Shown: one piece after another, positions 34,041-42,620 of the stretch
How the letters are laid out: each line of letters starts with the position of its first letter
How positions within the stretch are numbered: the stretch's first letter is position 1
NCBI GenBank assembly: GCA_009777335.1
Contig: WRMC01000003.1
Location: 106,864-170,863, forward strand
Direction of reading: 5' to 3'
DNA: 64,000 nt
Source: Treponema sp.
GTDB taxonomy: Bacteria > Spirochaetota > Spirochaetia > Treponematales > Breznakiellaceae
Notes under the pieces: generated by a model
Seen by the model: the letters and a program-made list of their open reading frames with translations, nothing else
The model's database searches: none
What the model was told of the DNA's origin: nothing
Position numbers and translations under genes: made by a program

Positions 34041-35138
34041 TTAGGGAGCAGATATAACCGGGTTCTCGTTCTGGAACCGCTGCTCTGCCGCCAGAAAGAC
34101 CTCCACCAGGGCGGGGTCAAATTGCTTTCCGCTCCCCTCGGCGATGATCTTCACCGACTCTTGATGGCTAAAGGCCTTCTTGTAGGGCCGCTCGGAACTT
34201 AGGGCATCGTAGACATCGACTATGGCCATGAGGCGGCCCAGAAGGGGGATATTCTCCCCCTGGAGGCGCCGGGGGTAGCCGGTGCCGTCCCATTTCTCGT
34301 GATGATAGGCGGCGAAAATTTTTGCGTACTTTAGAAAATCACTTTCCTTGGCCATGGTTTCGATCCGTTCTATGATCTCTTCTCCAAAGGTGGCATGGCT
34401 CTTCATGATTTCAAATTCTTCGTCGGTCAGCTTTCCCGGTTTTTTGAGGATGTTGTCATCGATGGAGATCTTTCCCACATCGTGGAGCTGACAGGATTGC
34501 AGGAGGAGTTCCAGGTCCCAGTCCCTGTGATCTTCCTCATAGCTATCAATCTTGAAGAGTTCCTCTAAAAGAATTTTGAGGCCCCGCTGGGTCCTTTCAA
34601 TATGACCCCCGGTGGTATCGTCCCGGCATTCAACCAACTCTGCCATGGTCTTTAAAAGGGCCCTTTGCAGATCCAGGACGTTCTCGGTTTTCTCGTCCAC
34701 CATCCTTTGGAGGTTCTGATTAAAGTCCTGGAGCTCTTCGGTCTGCCTTGAGAGGGTCTGCTTCTGATCCTCCACCAAGAGATGGACCTCGATGCGTTTT
34801 AAGAGCAGGGCGGGCTGAAAGGGTTTGGTGATATAGTCTATGGCCCCCAGGCTAAGGCCCTGAAGCTCATCCCCATAATCGACCCGGGCGGTGACAAAGA
34901 TAACCGGAATGTCCTGGGTAGCGGGATTTTCCTTCAGCATGATCAGGGCTTCGTAGCCGGTCATGCCGGGCATGTCCACGTCCAGGAGGATCATGGAGGG
35001 GGTGTTATTGGCCAAAAGCTCAAACATCTTATCCGCCGAGGGGGCGGTGGCTACAAAATACTTTTCGTCCAGGACATTTTTCCCCAGCCTTAGGTTGGTG
35101 GGGTTATCGTCGACGAGCATGATAAGCCTTTTTTCCAT
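34041..35138 (-). CDS. Response regulator with HD-GYP phosphodiesterase domain
   Basis: 365 residues. The N-terminal receiver (residues ~5-120) has D-D-N, the phospho-acceptor in I-L-L-D-V-D-M-P-G and a K-P-F motif. A coiled linker follows. The HD-GYP domain has L-H-D-V-G-K and the full H-H-E-x-x-D-G-x-G-Y-P motif, so it is expected to break down cyclic di-GMP. It lies one base after the stop of the upstream chemoreceptor gene, so the two probably share a signalling pathway. Confidence 0.94.
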   Translation of the reverse strand: MEKRLIMLVDDNPTNLRLGKNVLDEKYFVATAPSADKMFELLANNTPSMILLDVDMPGMTGYEALIMLKENPATQDIPVIFVTARVDYGDELQGLSLGAIDYITKPFQPALLLKRIEVHLLVEDQKQTLSRQTEELQDFNQNLQRMVDEKTENVLDLQRALLKTMAELVECRDDTTGGHIERTQRGLKILLEELFKIDSYEEDHRDWDLELLLQSCQLHDVGKISIDDNILKKPGKLTDEEFEIMKSHATFGEEIIERIETMAKESDFLKYAKIFAAYHHEKWDGTGYPRRLQGENIPLLGRLMAIVDVYDALSSERPYKKAFSHQESVKIIAEGSGKQFDPALVEVFLAAEQRFQNENPVISAP

Positions 35139-35139
35139 A

Positions 35140-36729
35140 CTAGGTTGAAACTATCTCCTTGGCACTGTCGAGGAAGGATGAGATCTGCTTGCTCGCATCA
35201 TTTACCTCCGTAACCCGCTTGGTGACACTCATGGAAATTTCCTGAAGCTTCTGCATCTCCGTAGAGATGGAACCGCTCTGCACATGGATGTCTTCGCTGC
35301 CAGTTCTAACCTTTTCGGTTTCGTCTTTAATGGATTTTAGGGCGTGGAGGATCTGGGCCCCCCCGGAGGCCTGTTCGTCCACCGCACTGTTTACCTGGCT
35401 AAAGGCCCTGTCCATGGAGGTGATCTCGTTGAAGATCAGGTTCATGGATTTTACGGTCTGTTCGGTCACCGAGGTGATGGAGTTTATCGAATCTTCCATC
35501 TTGCTGATTTCTTCGGAGATGCTCTTGGATTCCTTGCTGGCCGACTCGGCGAGCTTCCTGACCTCGCTGGCCACCACCGCAAAGCCCTTGCCGGTCTCCC
35601 CCGCATGGGCGGCCTCGATGGCGGCATTCATGGCCAAGAGGTTGGTCTTGGCGGCGATGTCTTCGATGATCTTGTTGGCTTCCTGGAGCATTTCGGATCT
35701 CTGGTGCAGATGTTCTACCTCTTCGGCTAGCTTTTGGAGCATGGCGTTTCCATTGGCCGAAGAGTTGGTGAGGGTGTCGACGGTTTTGCTTATCCCCGCC
35801 GCCACCGAGCGGATGGACTCAATGTTGGCCACCATCTCTTCTATCGAGGCCGAGGAATCGCTGATATGGGAAGCCTGGGATATGACCGACTCTTCCAGGT
35901 TATCGATGGAGGTGACGATTTTGGCCACATACTCCCAGGTCTGATCTACCGAGCTAAGCTGCACATTGGTTTCACTCAGGGTTCCTTCCATGTTCTCCCT
36001 GATGGACCCCAGGGCCGATGAAGATTCCAGGATAACCTTGTTTAACTGGGTGCTGTCGTTGGTGGCCTTTTCCAGGTGGCTGGTAATATCACTGGTGGCC
36101 CGGGTTATTTCGTTCTGTAACTTATCCCTTTCATGGGTAAGTTCCTCATGGAGGGCCTCTTCTTTTTTGTCCTTGAGCATGTTGACCCGCTCAAAAATGA
36201 TGGTTAAGAAGAGGACGAAGACGAAACCGGCGATATAGCGGAACTTCATCTGAGGGTCCGCCTCGTAGGCTGCTGAGATTCCGGGCATGTACAGGAGGGC
36301 CGAAGCGGCTCCTATGACCAGGATCGAGGCTATGACCCCCCGGAACATTTCCAGTAAAAAGATGGCGATCAGGGGAAAGGCGAAGATCCAGACCGAGAGC
36401 CAGAGGTAGAGGCCCCCTCCGTAGAGAAGGAAGAGGCAGTAGAGCCCAAAGAGGCTCACGGGAAAGAGGGGGAGGATCCGCAGTGAGAGGCGGGTCCTCA
36501 TGAGGGTCAGGGAGAGGATACAGACCCCAACGATGCCAAAGTTTATTGTAGCCCTGGTTGGGTCATCGGCCATGCTGTTGAGGCCAAAGATGCCCAGAGG
36601 AACCATGGCCAGGGTGAAGATCCCTGTCATGGTAGCATAACGGGCCCGCATGTTAAGGCTGGTGATGCGTGAGTACCTTCTTCCAAGAAAGATGGTACTC
36701 AATATGCTGCTTGATGTTTCGTCTGCCAT
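35140..36729 (-). CDS. Methyl-accepting chemotaxis protein with multi-TM N-terminal sensor
   Basis: 529 residues. The first ~180 residues hold about six hydrophobic segments with short loops, no periplasmic domain and no HAMP, so it probably senses within or near the membrane. The cytoplasmic part has the signalling tip [20 protein letters not shown]. It heads an operon with the HD-GYP regulator. An 18-bp palindrome, GAATTTA-N4-TAAATTC, lies at 36746-36763 just upstream of the ATG. Confidence 0.93.
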   Translation of the reverse strand: MADETSSSILSTIFLGRRYSRITSLNMRARYATMTGIFTLAMVPLGIFGLNSMADDPTRATINFGIVGVCILSLTLMRTRLSLRILPLFPVSLFGLYCLFLLYGGGLYLWLSVWIFAFPLIAIFLLEMFRGVIASILVIGAASALLYMPGISAAYEADPQMKFRYIAGFVFVLFLTIIFERVNMLKDKKEEALHEELTHERDKLQNEITRATSDITSHLEKATNDSTQLNKVILESSSALGSIRENMEGTLSETNVQLSSVDQTWEYVAKIVTSIDNLEESVISQASHISDSSASIEEMVANIESIRSVAAGISKTVDTLTNSSANGNAMLQKLAEEVEHLHQRSEMLQEANKIIEDIAAKTNLLAMNAAIEAAHAGETGKGFAVVASEVRKLAESASKESKSISEEISKMEDSINSITSVTEQTVKSMNLIFNEITSMDRAFSQVNSAVDEQASGGAQILHALKSIKDETEKVRTGSEDIHVQSGSISTEMQKLQEISMSVTKRVTEVNDASKQISSFLDSAKEIVST

Positions 36730-36838
36730 GTAAGGTTTCTCCCAGGAATTTATTATTAAATTCTTCTTATTAGTATAACTATATCCCTCATCGTAGGGAA
36801 TTCCATCACAATAGTAAAGTACTTGAGCTTTTTATTCC

Positions 36839-37171
36839 CTATGTTTTTTCTGGCGGGGGCCTGGGTCTCTTCTTCCGGGCGGCGGCGAGCATTTTATTAA
36901 AGGCCTGGTCGGGGTTCTTCATCTCCCGGGAACCCCGGGTGATTTTACAGAGGGAAAGACCCAGGGTCCGGGCTATCTCCCGCTGGGGGATCTTCTGCTC
37001 CAGGGCCTTTACCAGGGCCCAGCGGGAGGCTATGTTCCGGGTCTCCATGGGGGTGAGGATCCGCTGGAGGAAGCTGAGGATCAGGGCCGGGTCCCGGGTT
37101 TCCGAGAGGGCCAGGGCCAGTTCGGAGAGGTTTTCCTGTATCACCGGATCATTGGTTTTGCTTTTTCCCAT
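36839..37171 (-). CDS. TrpR/YerC-type helix-turn-helix regulator
   Basis: 110 residues from ATG 37171, which follows GGGGGAG; an earlier in-frame start would overlap the upstream phosphatase. L-S-F-L-Q-R-I-L-T-P-M-E is the TrpR-family dimer segment, then the helix-turn-helix I-P-Q-R-E-I-A-R-T-L-G-L-S-L-C-K-I-T-R-G-S. It would repress an amino-acid or related pathway; the effector is unknown and no trp gene is nearby. It is downstream of the HAD phosphatase by 25 bases. Confidence 0.82.
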   Translation of the reverse strand: MGKSKTNDPVIQENLSELALALSETRDPALILSFLQRILTPMETRNIASRWALVKALEQKIPQREIARTLGLSLCKITRGSREMKNPDQAFNKMLAAARKKRPRPPPEKT

Positions 37172-37196
37172 GGCTCCCCCTAAGCTTTGGTCTGGA

Positions 37197-37850
37197 CTAG
37201 AAAAACTCCAGGATCTCCGCCGGGTCATCGATGATCCGCCGGGCCCCGGCCTCCATGATGGCCTCCCGGGAGCGGTAGCCCCAGGAGCAGCCCAGGGGAT
37301 AACAGCCCGATGCCAGGGCGGTTTCCATATCTATTTCAGAATCCCCAAAGAAGATGGTATCCGCCGGGTTAAGGCCCAGTTCCACCAGCATGTCCCAGAC
37401 CGCTCCGGGGTCCGGTTTCCGGGCCCTGCCGGGGACTTCCCCCTGGACTATCGTAAAGGCCTGGGGCCCAAAGAGGCCGGCAATGACTTTTTGGGCCACC
37501 GGATCGGGCTTATTGGTCAGGACTGCGGTGATGATCTTCTTTTGTCCCAGGGCCGCCACCGCTTCCAGGATTCCCGGATAGACCCGGGAATGGACCAGGG
37601 GCTCCTGGGCATAGTAAACCGTGGCTTCTTCGGAAATCTGGGCCGCCAGGTCCTCGTTTCGTACCTCCTCGGGGAGGCAGAGGTAGGCCAGGCGGCGGCT
37701 TCCCCAGCCCACCCGCTGGGCAAAGTCCTTTACCGGCAGCTCAGGGAAGCCCCTCTGGGACAAGGCCCGGTTCATGGAGGCCGCAATGTCCCCCAGGGTG
37801 TCCACCAGGGTTCCGTCGAGATCAAAGATGAGGGCCCTATGTTTCTTCAT
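37197..37850 (-). CDS. HAD-superfamily phosphatase (phosphoglycolate phosphatase-like)
   Basis: 217 residues. HAD motif I is F-D-L-D-G-T-L-V-D-T at residue ~9, motif II T-N-K-P-D-P, and motif IV F-F-G-D-S-E-I-D-M-E. The four-helix cap after motif I is typical of the Gph/PGMB type. It hydrolyses a small phosphorylated metabolite, plausibly 2-phosphoglycolate. A TTGCTT-N17-TATAGT promoter ends 8 bases before the ATG and no ribosome site is seen. Confidence 0.88.
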   Translation of the reverse strand: MKKHRALIFDLDGTLVDTLGDIAASMNRALSQRGFPELPVKDFAQRVGWGSRRLAYLCLPEEVRNEDLAAQISEEATVYYAQEPLVHSRVYPGILEAVAALGQKKIITAVLTNKPDPVAQKVIAGLFGPQAFTIVQGEVPGRARKPDPGAVWDMLVELGLNPADTIFFGDSEIDMETALASGCYPLGCSWGYRSREAIMEAGARRIIDDPAEILEFF

Positions 37851-37858
37851 GTTTCTAT

Positions 37859-37887
37859 ACTATAATTGAGGGACCCCATGTAAGCAA
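37859..37887 (-). promoter_or_regulatory. Promoter of the HAD phosphatase gene
   Basis: TTGCTT (37887-37882), 17 bases and TATAGT (37864-37859) on the minus strand, eight bases before ATG 37850. On the plus strand the overlapping TATAAT (37861-37866) may serve as the -10 of the aldo/keto reductase gene, so the site could be bidirectional. Confidence 0.5.
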
Positions 37888-37902
37888 GAACCAGGAGGCA
37901 CC

Positions 37903-39033
37903 ATGGAAAAACGTAAAATCCCTTCATTAAACGCCGAACTTTCCCTTCTTAGCTTCGGCCTTATGCGGCTCCCCATCATAGGGGAGGATCACTCTAAGAT
38001 AGACTACCCCAAGGCCCAGGCCCTGGTGGATGCAGCTATCAAGGGGGGGGTGAACTATTTCGATACCGCCTATGTCTACCACGGAGGGATGAGCGAAGTC
38101 TTTGCCGGGGATACCCTGACAAAATACCCCCGGGACAGCTACTACCTGGCCACCAAGATGCCCCCCTGGCAGGTTGAGAATCTTGATCAGGCCCGTCAGA
38201 TCTTTGAGGAACAACTCAAACGCTGTAAAACCGGCTACTTCGATTTTTACCTGGTCCACAGCCTGGACCATACCCGGACCGGGGCCCTTAAAACAGTGGT
38301 CTACGATTACCTGGCCAAGAAGAAAGAAGAGGGCCTAATCCGCCGCCTCGGTTTTTCCTTCCATGATCATCCCAACATTATGAAGGAACTGGTTAAGGAC
38401 TATGCCTGGGACTTTGCCATGATCCAGTTGAATTACATGGACTGGGAGGCCCTGGGGGCCCGGATCCTCTACGAGACCCTAAGCGAAAAAAATATTCCCA
38501 TCGTGGCCATGGAGCCCGTCAGGGGCGGGGCCCTGGCGAACCTGGGTGATGCCGCCACGGCGGTTTTGAAAAAGGCGGCCCCCCAAGCCAGTGCCGCCTC
38601 CTGGGCCCTCCGCTATGCCGGGTCCCTTCCCAATATCATGACGGTCCTCTCGGGGATGAGCACCATGGAACAGGTCGAAGATAACCTCAGCACCTTCGAG
38701 TCCTTTAAGGCTATCAACGATGAAGAGAGAAAGGTCCTGGAAGAGGCGGCGGCCCTGTATCGATCCTCCGGGACCATTCCCTGCACGGACTGTCAGTACT
38801 GCCTGCCCTGTCCCTTTGGGGTCGAGATCCCCCGGGTCTTTGCGGTTTATAACCACTTCCGGATGGTCAAGAACAACTACGCCTTTATTAATAGTTACCG
38901 GACCCTGGACGAAAAGGAGAGGGCCGGAAGCTGTAAATCTTGCGGCAAATGCCTGGAACTCTGTCCCCAGAAGATCGATATCTCCGGGTTCTGTAAAGAG
39001 ATAGACGAGCTTCAAAAATCCCTAGGGGTCTAG
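37903..39033 (+). CDS. Aldo/keto reductase with C-terminal 4Fe-4S region (1)
   Basis: 376 residues. The N-terminal barrel has the AKR residues F-D-T-A-Y-V-Y (catalytic Asp/Tyr) and the K-M and H segments. After residue ~290 are two ferredoxin-like cysteine clusters, C-T-D-C-Q-Y-C-L-P-C-P and C-K-S-C-G-K-C-L-E-L-C-P. Such fusions are common in anaerobes and may take electrons from ferredoxin. It starts the operon with eda and kdgK (next start 2 bases after this stop), so it may reduce a sugar-acid intermediate. The ATG follows AGGAGG. Confidence 0.88.
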   Translation: MEKRKIPSLNAELSLLSFGLMRLPIIGEDHSKIDYPKAQALVDAAIKGGVNYFDTAYVYHGGMSEVFAGDTLTKYPRDSYYLATKMPPWQVENLDQARQIFEEQLKRCKTGYFDFYLVHSLDHTRTGALKTVVYDYLAKKKEEGLIRRLGFSFHDHPNIMKELVKDYAWDFAMIQLNYMDWEALGARILYETLSEKNIPIVAMEPVRGGALANLGDAATAVLKKAAPQASAASWALRYAGSLPNIMTVLSGMSTMEQVEDNLSTFESFKAINDEERKVLEEAAALYRSSGTIPCTDCQYCLPCPFGVEIPRVFAVYNHFRMVKNNYAFINSYRTLDEKERAGSCKSCGKCLELCPQKIDISGFCKEIDELQKSLGV

Positions 39034-39034
39034 G

Positions 39035-39841
39035 GTGGAGGCCCTGCTGGAGAAACTGTCCAAGATAGGGATTATCCCCGTCATTAGGATAGACGATGCA
39101 GAGAAGGCGGTGCCCTTGGCCAGGGCCCTTTTGGAGGGGGGCATCCCCTGCGCGGAGGTAACCTTTCGTACCCCCCAGGCCGCCGAGGCCTTGAAGAGAA
39201 TAGCCCAGGAGGTCCCCCAGATCCTCCTGGGAGCCGGGACGGTCCTGAGCCCCGAGCAGGCCGACCAGGCCATTGCGGCCGGGGCCTCCTTCATCGTGAG
39301 CCCCGGCTTTAATCCCCGGGTGGTCCGGCACTGCCTGGATCGGGGGATCCCCATCACCCCCGGCTGCTCGACTCCCTCGGACATAGAGCAGGCCCTGGAA
39401 CTGGGCCTGGAGGCGGTGAAGCTCTTCCCCGCCGAGCCCCTGGGGGGTCTTGAGTATATCAAGGCCCTGGCGGGCCCCTACACCACCATGAAGTTTATCC
39501 CCACCGGGGGGATCAATGCCCAGAATCTGGTCAACTATATTAAGTTTGATAAGGTCCTGGCCTGCGGCGGTTCCTGGATGGTGAACCCGGAACTGATCAA
39601 TGCCGGGAACTTTGAAAAAATCAAAACCCTCTGCCAGGAGGCCATGCTGAACATGCTGGGCCTTAAGGTGGTCCATCTTGATATTACCGAAGCAGCTAAG
39701 GAGGGGAACCAGGGAACCAGGGGCTATATCACCCTGGGGACCAACAGCCCCTTTAGGGCCCGGGCCTATTTTGAACGCATGGGGCTCGAGTTTAAAGAAG
39801 AATTCAATGGATTTACGGTCCGCCTAATCCAGAACCCCTAG
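39035..39841 (+). CDS. eda: 2-dehydro-3-deoxyphosphogluconate (KDPG) aldolase with C-terminal extension
   Basis: 268 residues against ~210 for typical KDPG aldolase. Catalytic residues are visible: Glu in A-E-V-T-F-R-T-P and the Schiff-base Lys in V-K-L-F-P-A-E, with F-I-P-T-G-G-I for phosphate. It splits KDPG to pyruvate and glyceraldehyde-3-phosphate. The extra ~58 residues (A-R-A-Y-F-E-R-M-G-L-E-F) look like half of a glyoxalase/VOC module. GTG start. It is followed by the matching kinase, kdgK. Confidence 0.9.
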   Translation: MEALLEKLSKIGIIPVIRIDDAEKAVPLARALLEGGIPCAEVTFRTPQAAEALKRIAQEVPQILLGAGTVLSPEQADQAIAAGASFIVSPGFNPRVVRHCLDRGIPITPGCSTPSDIEQALELGLEAVKLFPAEPLGGLEYIKALAGPYTTMKFIPTGGINAQNLVNYIKFDKVLACGGSWMVNPELINAGNFEKIKTLCQEAMLNMLGLKVVHLDITEAAKEGNQGTRGYITLGTNSPFRARAYFERMGLEFKEEFNGFTVRLIQNP

Positions 39842-39849
39842 GAGTCCCC

Positions 39850-40872
39850 ATGAGCAAGGTCATTACCTTTGGCGAAATAATGCTGCGCCTGGCCCCCGAG
39901 GGTTACCTGCGTTTTGTCCAGGCCTCCTCCTTCCAGGCCCTCTACGGGGGCGGGGAGGCCAATGTGGCCATCGCCCTGGCCAATTTCGGCATCGATGCGG
40001 CCTTTGTGACCCGGCTGCCCCCCCACGAGATAGGTCAGGCGGCCCTCAACAGCCTTCGCCACTATGGGGTGGACACCACTTGTATAGTCCGGGGGGGGGA
40101 GCGTCTTGGGATCTACTACCTCGAAAAGGGGGCCTCCCAGCGGGCCTCCAAGGTGATCTATGATAGGGCCGGTTCGTCCATTGCGACCGCTCGAAAAGAA
40201 GACTTTGACTGGGAGGCCATCTTCGAAGGGGCCTCCTGGTTTCACTTTACGGGGATCAGCCCCGCCCTGGGGGATAATGTGGCGGAGATCTGCGCCCAGG
40301 CCCTGGGGGCCGCCAAGGCCAAGGGGCTCAAGACATCCTGTGATCTTAACTACCGGCGGAACCTCTGGTCCAGGGAAAAGGCCCAGGAGGTGATGAGCCG
40401 CCTCATGCCCCAGGTGGACCTCTGCATCGCCAACGAAGAAGATGCCTCCGATGTCTTTGGCATTAAGGCCAAGGGTTCTGATGTGAGCCAGGGCTCCCTG
40501 GACCATGGGGGCTACCAGGAGGTGGCCCAGACCCTGGCGGAGCGCTTCGGCTTTTCCCAGGTGGCCATTACCCTTAGGGAATCTATCTCGGCCAACGACA
40601 ATAACTGGGCCGCCATGCTCTACGATGGCAGGGATTTTCATTTTTCAAAAAAATACAGCATCCATATCGTCGACCGGGTGGGGGGCGGGGATAGCTTTGG
40701 GGCGGGGCTCATCTACGCCCAGCTTCAGGGCTGGCCGCTTAAGGAGGGCCTGGAGTTTGCCGTGGCAGCAAGCTGCCTCAAGCATTCCATCGAGGGGGAT
40801 TACAACCTGGTCAGCGTCCAGGAAGCCCAGGCCCTAGCGGGTGGGGACGCCTCGGGCAGGGTGCAGCGCTAG
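39850..40872 (+). CDS. kdgK: 2-dehydro-3-deoxygluconate kinase (PfkB family)
   Basis: 340 residues. It starts I-T-F-G-E-I-M-L-R-L, and the sugar-binding G-G-G-E-A-N-V-A comes early. The PfkB C-terminal signature with catalytic Asp is D-R-V-G-G-G-D-S-F-G-A-G. It phosphorylates KDG to KDPG, the substrate of the upstream aldolase, which supports this choice over other sugar kinases. The gap after eda is 8 bases. The end overlaps the convergent methyltransferase by 4 bases. Confidence 0.9.
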   Translation: MSKVITFGEIMLRLAPEGYLRFVQASSFQALYGGGEANVAIALANFGIDAAFVTRLPPHEIGQAALNSLRHYGVDTTCIVRGGERLGIYYLEKGASQRASKVIYDRAGSSIATARKEDFDWEAIFEGASWFHFTGISPALGDNVAEICAQALGAAKAKGLKTSCDLNYRRNLWSREKAQEVMSRLMPQVDLCIANEEDASDVFGIKAKGSDVSQGSLDHGGYQEVAQTLAERFGFSQVAITLRESISANDNNWAAMLYDGRDFHFSKKYSIHIVDRVGGGDSFGAGLIYAQLQGWPLKEGLEFAVAASCLKHSIEGDYNLVSVQEAQALAGGDASGRVQR

Positions 40873-41750
40873 GAAGCTCCGCTTTTTTTAGCCCGGACTA
40901 TCATCACATCTCCAAAGCCCAGGACCTTGGCGGCCCGGTCGGCGAGGCTCTTTATGGGCCCCGGGGCAGTACCGGCGGCCAGGCCCCCCCAGGTCCGGAT
41001 CATCTCTATGGTAAAACCCTCTTCGATCAGCATCCGGGCCAGGGTCTTCTTTGAAAAAAGATAGAGGTGGTCAAAGATGGCGGACCTCCAGGAGCCCCCA
41101 AACAACCGGGCCTGAAGGCCCCCTATGTTGGGGGTGGTGATAAGGAGCCTCCCCTGGGGGCTCAAGATGCGATGGGCCTCAGAGAGGAGGGCCCGGGGCT
41201 CGTTCAGGTGTTCGATCAGGTGGGAGGCATGGACCAGTTCGAAGGATTCAGGGGGAAGGTGTAGTTCACCTAAGGCCTGGTCATAGACCACAAGGTTCCG
41301 CTCCCTTCGGGCATATTTGGCCTGGGGCCCGCTTATCTCAACTCCGCTGGCCTCCCAGCCCCGGTTCTGTAAGTGGACCAAGAGGCTCCCTATGGCGGAG
41401 CCTATGTCCAGGGCCCGGGCTTTGGCGGGCCTCCGGGAGGACACAAGCTCCTCTTCCAGATCATCAAAACCTATATCGGCCAGGGCCAGAAGCTGGAGCC
41501 TTAAAAAGGGAGCCTCGTTTTGGATCTCGTAGGAAAGGTAGTCCCCCTGGTAGCGGCGGCGGACCTCCTCTTCCAGGGGCTGGGGGTTCATCTGCACCAG
41601 ACAGCAGGATCTGCATTTCACGTATGAAAAGCCCTCGCAGGCCAGGGCGGCCTTGAAGCTTGTGCCTCCGCAGAGGATGCAGGGCACGGGCTGCTTTTCT
41701 TCGGCCCTTGGGGCGGTGGACCAGGTCTTAATGGCTTTGCTTTTGGCCAC
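40869..41750 (-). CDS. SAM-dependent methyltransferase with zinc-ribbon N-terminus
   Basis: 293 residues. N-terminal C-I-L-C-G-G and C-R-S-C-C (residues ~23-50) form a likely zinc ribbon. The class I methyltransferase fold has A-L-D-I-G-S-A-I-G-S-L as SAM motif I and H-A-S-H-L-I-E-H-L later. The layout resembles methyltransferases acting on sugars or glycolipids. It is last in a run of three minus-strand genes with two envelope proteins upstream; the 3-base gap suggests co-expression. Substrate unknown. Confidence 0.82.
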   Translation of the reverse strand: MAKSKAIKTWSTAPRAEEKQPVPCILCGGTSFKAALACEGFSYVKCRSCCLVQMNPQPLEEEVRRRYQGDYLSYEIQNEAPFLRLQLLALADIGFDDLEEELVSSRRPAKARALDIGSAIGSLLVHLQNRGWEASGVEISGPQAKYARRERNLVVYDQALGELHLPPESFELVHASHLIEHLNEPRALLSEAHRILSPQGRLLITTPNIGGLQARLFGGSWRSAIFDHLYLFSKKTLARMLIEEGFTIEMIRTWGGLAAGTAPGPIKSLADRAAKVLGFGDVMIVRAKKSGAS

Positions 41751-41753
41751 GGC

Positions 41754-42620
41754 CTATTCCACCGTGAACCGGTATATGATGTTCCGGGAGTTCCCCGCTA
41801 TGTCCTGGGCGATGATCTCTATCGAAGTCTGGCCCCGGCTAAACCAGAGGTCCGCCACCTCGTAGGCCGGGGCGGGGGCAAAGACCTGCCGCACCGGGAC
41901 CAGACCGTTTCGGAAGGCCATGAGGGTTCCGTCCCGGGCGGCGAAGGTTTCGAAGCTAAGAAGAGCCGCCTCGGATCCGTTGAGGTAGCAGATAATTCTA
42001 TAGGGGGCCAGGGGCGCTTCATTGGCCAGCCGCAGGGTGTCAAAGGCCTCGACCATCAGGAGGTAGCGGCCCTGTTCGAGGCTCCGGACCTCGCTCAGAT
42101 CGAAGACCCTTCCCTGGCTGTCGCTGAGGAGGACCTGGACGATCACAGGCTGGCGTATGTCTTCCATGGACTGGATGATCATCGAGGGGTTAATCCATCT
42201 TCGTTCCCGGCGGTCAAAGAGCTGGAAGTAATGGCCCCCCTCGCCGGTCCAGCCCGATAGGCCCGAAACACCCAGGGTTCGGCCCCTTTCGATCCTATAG
42301 GGCACCACCAGGGAGGGATCATACTCATAGCGGCTGTAGATGCTGATGATGCCGTCCCCGTGATCCAGGGCCAGCCAGGCCCCCAGGGGGGAGGGGAGCC
42401 GGGAGGCCCCGCCGGCAGAATGGTTCTGAAAGAGGAGCTCCCCGTTTTCGGCGGCTCCCAGGGGGCCCTGGTCCCTAAAGCTCATGCCCAGGTGGGGCAG
42501 GCCCTGGTCGTTGTAGCCAAAGTTACGCAGCACCGAGCCGGTGGATGAGGGCCAGTCCATGGCAGGGAGAGCGGGGCTTAAACTTAGGCTAATCAACAAA
42601 AGCCAGAGGGTATGCTTCAT
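41754..42620 (-). CDS. Exported protein with degenerate M23 (LytM-like) domain
   Basis: 288 residues with an N-terminal signal peptide (residues ~4-20). Residues ~25-125 follow the lysostaphin/M23 pattern: G-A-A-E-N-G, L-A-L-D-H-G-D-G-I-I-S-I-Y, then G-V-S-G-L-S-G. The usual Y-x-H-L catalytic segment reads Y-S-R-Y, so the HxH metal ligand is missing and the protein is probably non-enzymatic. A beta-rich C-terminal domain follows. It may act as an activator or anchor for a cell-wall hydrolase. It overlaps the upstream gene by 4 bases. Confidence 0.65.
   Translation of the reverse strand: MKHTLWLLLISLSLSPALPAMDWPSSTGSVLRNFGYNDQGLPHLGMSFRDQGPLGAAENGELLFQNHSAGGASRLPSPLGAWLALDHGDGIISIYSRYEYDPSLVVPYRIERGRTLGVSGLSGWTGEGGHYFQLFDRRERRWINPSMIIQSMEDIRQPVIVQVLLSDSQGRVFDLSEVRSLEQGRYLLMVEAFDTLRLANEAPLAPYRIICYLNGSEAALLSFETFAARDGTLMAFRNGLVPVRQVFAPAPAYEVADLWFSRGQTSIEIIAQDIAGNSRNIIYRFTVE

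Noticed and set aside
36746..36763. GAATTTA-N4-TAAATTC palindrome upstream of the multi-TM chemoreceptor
   Set aside because: It is AT-rich and symmetric but has no second copy and no clear promoter boxes around it; mentioned only in the gene entry.
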